Positions 34,138 to 43,500 of a stretch of 64,000 bases of DNA are shown in pieces. Both the position numbers and the translations under genes were made by a program. The stretch is from Pycnopodia helianthoides (lineage: Eukaryota; Echinodermata; Asteroidea; Forcipulatida; Asteriidae), in contig CM063246.1 in assembly GCA_032158295.1 (NCBI GenBank), positions 9,487,608-9,551,607 of the forward strand, given 5' to 3'. Numbering within the stretch: the stretch's first letter is position 1; each line of letters begins with the position of its first letter. The notes under the pieces are model-generated. The model was not told the origin of the DNA. It did no database searches and saw nothing but the letters and a program-made list of their open reading frames with translations.

Positions 34138-34615
34138 TTAAAGGCAGAGTATACTTTAGGTAATTGTCAAAGACCAGTATCCTCACTTGGTGTATCCCAA
34201 CATATGCATAAAGTAACCAAACTGTAAAAAATTTGGGCACAATTAGCCAATTTCTCAAAGTTTCAAGAAAATAATGAAAGAAAAAACACCCTTGTTGCAT
34301 AGAATTGTGTGCTTTCAGATGCATGAGAAAGGCTTTATGCCTGAAGCCTTCTTTCTAAGATTCAAATTGTTCGGTGAAAAATAACCTCTTTCTCTAAAAC
34401 TAAATTACTTCAAAGGGGGGCCGTTTCTAACAATGTTTAAGGTTTCATGATGAAAATACCACGACAATGTTGTTGCTGTTTTCTCAACAACTGGACTCTT
34501 TATTCAACTGAAACTTTCACAGGTTACTTTTATTGTACATTTCTTCATAATTGTGCTTATAAATCAGCATTTCATTGACAACAAACGATTGATGATGAGT
34601 TTGTAGACAGTTTTA
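34138..34615. mobile_element. TTAA-type MITE, composite
   Basis: The left end is TTAAAGGCAGAGTATACTTT. An internal CCGTTTCTAACAATGTTTAA block resembles the 31908 element. The right part (CAGGTTACTTTTATTGTAC, TATAAATCAGCATTTCATTG) matches the subfamily at 60176-60628. It is probably a mosaic or two overlapping insertions. Confidence 0.5.
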
Positions 34616-34747
34616 AAGGCAAGGATTGTTACTGTTACTTTTGAAAATCTCACGTAAGAAACATAACATAAGCATAACATAACATCTTCCTCCAGGCAGG
34701 GTCAAGAGACCAGAAAGGCATTTAGAACAGGTCATTTAGTCAAAGCC

Positions 34748-35065
34748 GGGCCCAATTTCACTAAGCAAAATGCCCAAATGGAAGTTCAAATTACCTGGGA
34801 ACCAGTCACAAACAGTATACATTACATCTTGATGTTTTTAACTGGTAACTTGTCTCTAGTACCGGTAAGCATTTTTGTCCCTTTAAAACTGTGTGAAAAT
34901 GGGCGCAATTTCATAGAGCTGCTTAAACACCCAAGTAGCTAAGCGCAAAACAATTACTTTTGCTCACCAAAATAAGGTTACCAGCCAAAGAAACATGTAA
35001 AATGTACCGTGTTTGACTGGTATCTGGCTCATTTTTGCTAATAGTGGAAGATTTTTTAAAAGCCA
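34748..35065. mobile_element. Two diverged GGGCCCAAT foldback copies
   Basis: The first copy starts GGGCCCAATTTCACTAAGCA (34748) and ends near 34903. The second starts GGGCGCAATTTCATAGAGCT (about 34900) and fades near 35065. Both carry the ACCAG(T/C)CA..AA segment but their right arms are decayed. Confidence 0.55.
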
Positions 35066-37084
35066 AACTAGTGTTCTTATTAAGTTTTGCCCTAGTCTCT
35101 ATCATTCTATAGAAAAATTTAGGGTTGAAAAAAGACAGCCCCTATTAAATTACAAAGACAGCCCCTAGTAAATTTGTCTTTGTTCAACCCTAAATTGTTT
35201 TAAAAATTACCCAGTCTGTTTCCCCTGTGGTTTATTACTTGACAAAACATTATAAAGAAACATTTATCCAAAAAAGAAGTAATCAAACTTAGTGCAGGCG
35301 CCAAGTGACGGGCAGCTAAGGCTCAATTTATTACCCTCAATAAATAATCATTTCTTATGTATAAACACGCCATACAGTCAACCTGTGATAATCCATTCAT
35401 TTTCAGCGAAAATAACATAAATGCATTGGTGTATCTTTTTTCAGGGATTTTGTGCACTTTCATATCCGGATTGTTTTGATTGCTGCAATTAAAATGAGAA
35501 AATGTGAACTTTTTGGTCTTTCAAAACTTGTGAAAGACCAAAATTTCACAATACACTTCTCATAGATGCTATTGTTGTCCATTCTCTGTTGAATTGGTAC
35601 TGGTATGAACTTTATAATCGGTGAGCTTTCTGATTAAATGTACTTTCTGCACTTTGTCTTTAATAAATAAGCACATCACAATTAAAATATAGTAACAATT
35701 TCTTAAATCTGATAGAAGAGTTGCCGCTTTCACCCAATCAGAGCCCTGTATTAAACAGGACATGTAGTGCCAAGCATTTAAAGCTGTAAATTACTGCTCT
35801 TTTTTGAGGGAAAATTTTGAACTAACAATTTTAGAAACAATGACTGCAGTCGAGGCATGCACAAGTTCAGAGCTGACTTTGTTTTGTCACCTTGAACATT
35901 CACAAAGGTCATTTAAAGGTCAAGTGAGTTGTTGTAACCAATACAAATGCTTTTTAAATAGGGCAGATTTGATCAGCCCTGCTAATACACAGTCTGAAAT
36001 TTGGGCTGATTTAATCAGCCTAAGACAGGACACTACTAAGGTTAAATAAGTACTATTTATTTACATAGTGAGGGAACAATACCAAGATGGTGGAAGGATG
36101 ATAAGGGGCTATAGAGGCCCTTCTCCAAACCACGGCTTCCGCTTGGGCGCTAGCGCATTTTAGGCTCCAGCAGTTATTTTTGAAAAACAGGCACTTTCAG
36201 TATAGGGCTTCAAACAGTTGGACAGAGCCTATCCGAGAGCCCAAGCCGAACCTGTGGTTTTGAAAAGGGCCTACAATGAAGTAGAACTTGTAGGAGGAAG
36301 TGATGGGGCGATTTAACACCTCACTGAAATGTTCTTGAGGAAGCAAGAGAATCTTCTTTTTTTATACAATTTTTTAATTGTTTATGTTAGGGGGGTGGGT
36401 GTCCATTTGGAGCTAACACGTTCGTGTTTGCATCATCAAAACATGTAAGAAAATTCATGCCTTTTGATGATCCTTACACTATCAGTTCAACCATTTGAGC
36501 GTTACCGTCTGCATATTTATTTTCCAATATTGCTCAATCGGGAAAAGCTTGCTTGGTCACGATTATGAATAAGAAAATTACCCGACATTGCTTCCATAGG
36601 AAATGATTATATTATCTGGGGGTACTTATTTGTATATAAAAAAAAAAGTTAAATTGCCTACAGCCTTGCCAGAATTTGTTAATGGTCTCACACTATAGAG
36701 ATTTCTGGATATGTCCTGCTGTTTTTTTAAAGTTTTTTTTAGCATGGTATACATGATCAGCATGTTCATCCAGGTGTGTCTATAATATACTGTATATATA
36801 GCGTCTTATCGTATTATTGTATACTAAATATTTATATATTTATTATTCTTGTCACTGATGAACTTTTAAGGGATAAACTTTGGGGTGATCACTTTTGTGT
36901 TATGTTAATGAAAGATTACGAGTCGGGAGTCGTTACAAAAAATAAACGGGGCTTGAGTGAAAAACCATTGTGTTTTAATGCGTCATCTGATTTTATTCTG
37001 AAATGTGCTCTTGTTTGTATTAATAGTGGTTGATCAATCTCTACAGGGTGTAAAGTTGATTTCAACTTTTATGCATAATTTCTT
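35066..37084. other. Non-coding stretch with one MITE
   Basis: AT-rich. It includes a SINE-A tail remnant near 35170 (GTCTTTGTTCAACCCTAAAT) and the MITE at 36115-36272. A 28-codon ATG frame at 35839 that runs to a GTGAGT donor near 35924 could be a first exon, but nothing supports it further. Confidence 0.35.
36115..36272. mobile_element. Short MITE, AGGCCCTTCTCCAAACCAC ends
   Basis: The left end AGGCCCTTCTCCAAACCACG pairs imperfectly with the right end CCTGTGGTTTTGAAAAGGGC. An inner GGCTTCCGCTTGGGCGC pairs with GAGCCCAAGCCGAA. The 53280-53450 region has related GGCTTGGG motifs. Confidence 0.6.
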
Positions 37085-37500
37085 TTAAAGGTGGGGTTTG
37101 ATTTTGGTAATGACACTTTTGGTGTGCTATCTATCCCAAAGCCTCCTTGTTATAAAGGATGGTAATGGTAGTAAGTGTCGTGCAAAATGATTCTGTCTGA
37201 AATGCCCCCGTTGATTAGAAATCAATAAAAGTTTGTCAACAAATTTGATATCTCCAAAAGCTCACCTCAAGGCGAGTTATGGAGATTCAAATTTCCGTGG
37301 TGTCCATTTATGAATGCTGCGACCAGAGATGCAGTTGGTACCAGCTGATGAATGGATAAATACCCCAACAGTTTTTTTCTGTTTCCTCAACAAGTAGACA
37401 ATGTATTCAGCTGAAACTTTCACAGGTAAATTTTATTGTATCTTTCTTAATAATTTCACCTACTACATTGACAAAAACCAATCAATGACCCTCCCTTTCA
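37085..37500. mobile_element. TTAA-type MITE, diverged
   Basis: The left end is TTAAAGGTGGGGTTTGATTT. The right end carries CAATCAATGACCCTCCCTTT. The interior AGATGCAGTTGGTACC and CAGCTGAAACTTTCACAGGT match the elements at 43619 and 60176. Confidence 0.6.
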
Positions 37501-37992
37501 TAATAGTATGCAGTATCTGAAATCTTCAGAAGAAAACGCAACAACAGGGCTTTGAAAAATCATGAAAAATGTAGTGACAATGAAAATGAGTCATCAGTAA
37601 GTTCTTGTTATTTAATCTTCAGAAAAAGAGTACAATATTTTGTTTTTGGCAGAGATAAAGCATCTTATTATTGAGATATGGGCAATCTGTACATTATACA
37701 AAAGCTACATGCAATTGTGTAAATCATCGAGCGAGACTCCTAATTCGCATACAATGTTTAAAAAGACAATGATTTGTCCACGTCTTTGTGTGCATAACTT
37801 TGCGCTGCCAGCACCCAAATGGCGGCACAGCATGCAGCACAAGCACGTACGAATTGGTCTATATCTACATGATGGATACCAAACAATATCCATCCCCACT
37901 ATTATGTGCGCTCACAAAAATTGTGTTTCACTTATGTTGGAACATGTCTACATGATGCAACTCTCTTTCCTAGGGTTATTGGGTCAAGTGCC

Positions 37993-38352
37993 CACGGCCA
38001 AATTTCATAGAGCTGCTTAACAGAAAATGTTGCTTAAAACGTTTCTGCTAAGCAGATACACGCCGAACACCAGTCACAGATGGTACATGAGATATGGTAT
38101 TTTGACTGGTAACCTTATTCTGCTAAGCTTATTTTTTACATGCTTAGCTCCTTTTTGTGCTTGAGCAGCTCTTTGAAATTGGGCCCAGGGCAAACTTCAA
38201 AGATCTGCTTATTAAAGCAGAAGTTTTTCTCAATAAGTTTATATCCGAACAAAATTAAGCAGGAAACCAGTCAAAGAGGGTGGGTGGATATAATATCTTG
38301 GCTGGTAACCTACTGTTGGTGTGCTTATAAGAAGCTGTGTGAAGATGGGCCC
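37993..38352. mobile_element. Two adjacent foldback elements
   Basis: Copy one (37993-38187) runs from GGCCAAATTTCATAGAGCTG to CAGCTCTTTGAAATTGGGCC. Copy two (about 38182-38352) starts in GGGCCCAGGGCAAACTTCAA and ends AGCTGTGTGAAGATGGGCCC. They share a GGGCCCA at the junction. Confidence 0.68.
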
Positions 38353-38406
38353 ATATTATACAGGTCTGGAATTACCCCTCGGGTAGCCACTAGAGGGCAG
38401 CATTCA

Positions 38407-38412
38407 TTTATT
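38407..38412 (-). terminator. Candidate polyadenylation signal for MRPL36
   Basis: AATAAA on the minus strand, about 430 bp past the MRPL36 stop. It is the nearest canonical signal I see downstream of that gene, and no transcript evidence is available. Confidence 0.35.
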
Positions 38413-38837
38413 TGAGTGAAAGAAATACATTTGTAGCAGTTTTGCAGATTTTTATCACACTACTATTTTGAAGCATTTCATAAGAGTGACCCGAGTTACT
38501 TGAAAGAAATAGTGGAACACTAAGGATTAGTGTTCAATATGTAAACCAAACTTTGCATCAACCATCAAGCCTAAGACTTCAAATTACACAGCCGGAATAA
38601 CAGGAACCTCATGGTCTGAAGATGATGCCCAGCATATACAGGATATTCCCTTTGAGAGGTTTACAGACTCTCTACATAACCTCAATAATTAGAAATCTTG
38701 AGGTATAATCATAGCAAGGGGTCGGAGTCTCACATCTCTTATTATTTTGGCCAGTTCACTAGTCCGAAAATGTACACTCCTCTCTAAAACATTTCTGACG
38801 CAGTCTACTCAACGCCATTGAAGTGTAAGGCCTTGTG

Positions 38838-39166
38838 TTATCCTTGTCTCTGCTTGTGGCGTGGGTGGGTCTTGCAAATCACAAACAGACGCTTCTTCCG
38901 ATACACAAAGTAACAGTCCTTGCATCGTCTCCTCACCGATGACTTGGTCTTGAAAGAGTTTGTATCTGAAGAAACGATGGCGATGATATCCGCAGGAATC
39001 GATGCCACTGGCTTGGTGGGACAGCAGCAGGGTGATTAGCAACGTGTGGTATGCCTTGGAGGCTTTGCATATTGGTGATGACCCCAGGATGCATCATCGG
39101 CGATGTGGTGAAGGTCCTGGGAATCACCCTCGTTAAGACAGGGACCAGCGACCTGAGTAAAGACAT
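38838..39166 (-). CDS. MRPL36: Mitochondrial ribosomal protein bL36m
   Basis: A structural protein of the large mitoribosomal subunit. The start at 39166 opens [20 protein letters not shown], a basic presequence-like N terminus for mitochondrial import. The C terminus, ending TAA at 38838, has the bL36 zinc ribbon: [20 protein letters not shown], then [11 protein letters not shown], with ligands C-x2-C-x12-C-x4-[11 protein letters not shown] is shared with human MRPL36. The 329-nt span is not a multiple of three. N- and C-terminal frames differ by one base, with the break between 38935 and 39036, where one added base would give about 109 residues (human has 103). This is a sequence error or decay. 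An acceptor CTTTCCCTACAG near 39222 shows a spliced 5' UTR. The gene is divergent to NDUFS6. Confidence 0.9.
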
Positions 39167-39221
39167 CTTGCAGTGATATATTGAACTTTGACTTCCGAAC
39201 TTTGACCAGCTCAACAATCTG

Positions 39222-40216
39222 TAGGGAAAGAGATGAACAGATTTAATATGTTTTGTACTGTAAATTACACACAGGCAAGCTTATGACCAACGCAATTGTT
39301 GAATTGTGATTCCGATTAACACTGACCGATGAAAACATCGCAAGTATGAAGCTTAATCTCATCCACAGAAAGTATGATACATAAGAATTATACTGGCCAA
39401 GACAACTTGGCGATGTGGTAAAGTAATATGTTTGTGATGCAAGACCCACCCACGCCACAAGCAGAGACACGAATAGCACAAGGCTTACACTTCCTTGGTG
39501 TTGAGTTGACGAATGTTTACAGACGGAGAGGAGTGTCCATTTTTGGACTAGTGAACTGCTTAAAAAATTGATATGTTTCGTGTGACCTTGGCCCAACTTG
39601 CCCAGTGAATTCCATATTTTAATTTCTTTTTTGACTGACAAGAATGAACCATGCCATGCATTTAAAAGCATTTAAGTCAAGTAAGGTATATTTGGGACGA
39701 GAGGATCGCAGGTTATGTTTATCACAAAAATAGACTTAGTAAGGTGCACAAAAATTAGCCCTGCCCCTGGTAGGACGTCAGTATCCGTTGCACTGCAAAT
39801 GCAACGGAGGAGTCCAACCTGGGCTACACAAAAATCTCCTTTCGTTTGGCCTGCTCAAATTTCATATAAAGATCATTTAACTAAATGCCATCCTCCTGGC
39901 CTGGGACGACACCAATAAATGACACTCAGTGAAAACATAGTTTGGCAGTGTATATTGTGCCTGCACCATCATGAATTTCCGACTTTTATGACATCTACAT
40001 GTATGAATTTTTGACTTCATTTCCTTTCAAACAAAGCCTTGTCACAAATCAGAAAATAAAATAAAAGTACAGCGCCCCCACTGGCATGGCATGAAATGAA
40101 AGGGTCCAGCTAGGCTGATTTCTGTCGAACCATCCATAACCATGTCATAACCGTAAACCAACTGAGCTGAGGGACTACAATCTACTCCGTATTTATGAAA
40201 AAAATGTCTATACCTT
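39222..40216 (-). other. Inferred leader intron of MRPL36
   Basis: The minus-strand acceptor lies at about 39222. A donor-like TTAAG|GTATAG at about 40216 would put a short non-coding first exon at about 40217-40270, containing TAGATGGCGAGC and CCGGAACCG. The acceptor is good. The donor and first exon are inference. The interval contains the inverted MRPL36 fragment. Confidence 0.4.
39428..39562 (+). pseudogene. Inverted partial copy of the MRPL36 3' end
   Basis: On the plus strand this reads GTTTGTGATGCAAGACCCAC, CCACGCCACAAGCAGAGACA, then TTACACTTCCTTGGTGTTGA and GAGAGGAGTGTCCATTTTTG, GACTAGTGAACTG. That matches the last coding codons, stop region and early 3' UTR of MRPL36 (38752-38888, minus) with several substitutions and small indels. 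It begins in mid-gene, lacks the upstream cysteines and is not translatable. It is a decayed inverted duplication rather than a gene. Confidence 0.88.
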
Positions 40217-40592
40217 AACTGTATTGTAAACTGACGGTTCCGGTTGTTTAGCTCGCCATCTAACTTGATGAAAAGTTTAAAATTGTAACATTTTCGACTT
40301 CATGCACCGAATGCAATGTGTTTTATATGTTGCACGGTACCGCTTCCATGTAACATTTTAGCGATGTTAATTTTGCATGACTTAAGAGACCAGACTAAAA
40401 ATAGGGAAACCAGTTTCTTTTTTTGTTTAATAATTATTAAGTTACATTTTTTACATGAGCATATTGTTAGTATTAAAATTTTCATTAATAAAAATATATC
40501 AAAACGTTATTACATTTGTTTTAAATAAATTTTAGTTTATAAAGTTGTTTTTCATATAACGCTACATTGAACGAGGTCTAGCCAAAATCAAG
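40217..40592. promoter_or_regulatory. Divergent promoter of MRPL36 and NDUFS6
   Basis: The NDUFS6 start sits inside CAAGATGGCGGC (40588-40600), a textbook YY1 site placed over the start codon. On the other strand near 40251-40262 TAGATGGCGAGC and CCGGAACCG resemble YY1 and ETS sites for MRPL36. There is no obvious TATA box in position. The interval itself is AT-rich and not a CpG island. Confidence 0.5.
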
Positions 40593-43500
40593 ATGGCGGC
40601 CCTGAGAACTATTTCTAGACTTTCATTGCGAACTCAAATATGCCGCTTTTCTGCTAGTCAGCGGCAGTTAACAGGAATAACGAGGTGTCTTGCTGTGCCG
40701 GAAAAAGTAACACACACTGGACAGGTACTTATATTTGATAAATGTAAAGAACTAGGCCACATTTTTAACGAACACCCCAATGTTTTTCTCAGGATAACAT
40801 TTGTTTGTCCTTATTTTCACTTTCAGACAAATGGTGGCGCCCTTTTGTAAAAACACTTGTAAAAAACACTATAAATAAATAGGATTTTTTTAAGTTCAAT
40901 CATACCATGATTCATAATTCCAATCAAGGTTTTAAGATTTAATACGTATTCTTAGTCTTACTTACTAGTTACTGATGTTCTGTCTGGATCTGCTGCTGCT
41001 GCTGCATAGTTAGTAATTAGTTCAGTTTTCTCTACTCTAGTCTTTGCATATCATTATGGAGGAAGGTAAACTGACTTAGTCTACTTACATTTACAACAAG
41101 TCCTAGAATTATGGCTGAGGTTGGATCCGCTAGCTATCGTTCATGGAGACGATAGCGGATCGAACCTCATAATTCTAGGAGTAGAGGAGGAAGGGTAATT
41201 TGTTTCTGCTCATCTATGGCTATGATGACTGCAGTGTCGGCTAGACCCAGTTACTGGGGCGCTGTACTCCTTTTTCAAAAAATATTTTGACGTTTATCGG
41301 TCGTACTAGTCCCCCAGGAACTTGTTGAACGTAACTACATCAATGCGATCATGCTCTCAGCAGGATCCCGGGTGCCCTGCCTCAACCGTGAAACCACGCG
41401 GTTGAGGCAGGGCACCTGTCAAATTTTAGACGCAAATTTGACAGGTGCCCTGCCTCAACCGTGTGGTTTCAAGGTTGAGGCAGGGCACTCGGTGAAATGA
41501 AGATTGATGTATTTATGTACAATAAGTTCCTGGGGCGCTAGTAGTACGACCGATAAACGTCAAAATTTTTGAAAAAGGAGTACAGGCCCCAGTAACTGGG
41601 TCTATGTGTCAGCATGGTCACTCAGTGTCACTGGACACTGAGAGTGAGTGAGACGATCAAGTCATGACCATTTAAAAGGAAGATTTCAAAATCACGTTTT
41701 TCGAAATTTTCCCCCAAGTTTAACTCACCATGTTGCCAATTAGTATAATGTAATTGTGGTGGAGAGCAGTGATGTGGTGGAGAGTACATTAAAGTAAATT
41801 TGTGCAAGCTCATTTTGGTGTAATTTCATGAAGAATCTCCGAGCTTATGGGATGAAATGAGGACCGAACCATGAATTAATTAAACAAAAATCTAACCCAC
41901 TAAAAAAGTAAAAGGCATAAATAATGGTACTTGTTATGTTAGCATGGTTTTCATTGCGTGAATGAGATTAAGGATCAGCAACTTATTAAAACCAATAATG
42001 ATATTATCTACATGTAAATCATGTTTTGTTAAATTATTCATAAAAGTAATCAACCTCCAAAGATGTATGACATGATATTAAATTGGATTAATACACAATT
42101 TAACCAAAGGCAACTAAAGGAGAGCAAAATGTGAATTTTAATGCCAATAATATAAATAATAATATTCATATAGTCTGTCTGAAAATGTGCATGTTTATCT
42201 TTTATTTGTGCAGGCATTTGATGAGGGTGATTACAGAAAAATCAGGTACACCGACAGAGACAAAGAAGTAAGTTTAGTTGTCTTTGTGCATTTTTTATGC
42301 ACATGTTGTTCAACACTTGAAAGGCAAAGTATACCTTTGGTTTTTGAAATTTTTTGATTGTTTTAATCCTATACAAATGTAGATATGTACAATAAAAGTA
42401 ACCTGTACAAATTGTGGTAGCGTTTTTGAGATATTGCCAAAAATCTGAAGCAGTTACGTACAAGCAGGAAGAATAATCCGTAATTGGAATAAACAATTGA
42501 GAAACGTTTCATGCAGAAACATTGCTCAGATTGAAATGTTTTTGAATCCCTGGCTCTCTCTAAAACCAAATTCCGTTGAAGGGAATTGTTCCTCAACATG
42601 TTATACATTATCAACAGCTGCAGTGCCTTTACCAAGTAAGTTGTTATGGTCTTTCATTTTTTGAGTAATTACCAAAGGTATACCCTCCCTTTAAACTTGT
42701 CATTTCTCCTGTTAACTTTGCAAACTTGACTTATTCAGTCTTAACTCTTTCGCTATGGCGAGCCGCTCACGGCGGCTCACAGAAATGTCCCGTTCCCTAC
42801 GGAAAGCCGCTCACAGCGGCTCGTTGACGTCACTGTAGATACTCGGGGCATCCCCATGACGTGTGCCTTTTTTACATAATTTATGCCGTATTGGCATCAG
42901 GATGACCTCTGACCCTAGTTGCAGCAGCTTTGAGTCGCTGCCTTTGGCTTTCCATCGCGCCAAGGGTATTATTGACACATTAGATGGCGGCGTCCAATAA
43001 TTAATTTCGTACAAACCGCGCGAAATTCGAAAATTACTATTCCGGAGCGAAAGAGTTAAGACTATAGTCCAGTTGAATTTTTCTTTTTACACAATAAACA
43101 AAGTTCAATATAATTGATCTTAACATAAATCACAGGCCTTGAATGTCATCTTTGTGAGGGCAAGGCCATTTTCATTTTGCAATGGTATTTCCATTAGAAA
43201 ATCTTAAAGACTTGATGGGAAACTTTAAAAGGGTTACCAAGGCCAAGACCAGGGCAACAGAGTGGCCTCTGTGTAATTCCAGGCCTGAAATGAAGGTCTG
43301 TTCACACAACTTAACGCTAAAACTTGTTTCTTATTTCTTTGTTTCAGATAAATGAAAAGTTTGCCATTGATCTGGTCGATGAAGAGCCACCAAAGGAGGT
43401 GAACACGAACAACGTCTGGTGCGATGGTGGGGATCCAAATTTAGGTCATCCAAAAGTTTACATCAATCTGGTGAGGAAAGATTTAAGAGAGTGATGGTAC

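Noticed and set aside
39243..39671. 142-codon minus-strand frame
   Set aside because: It reads across the inverted MRPL36 fragment in a non-coding direction and resembles no protein.
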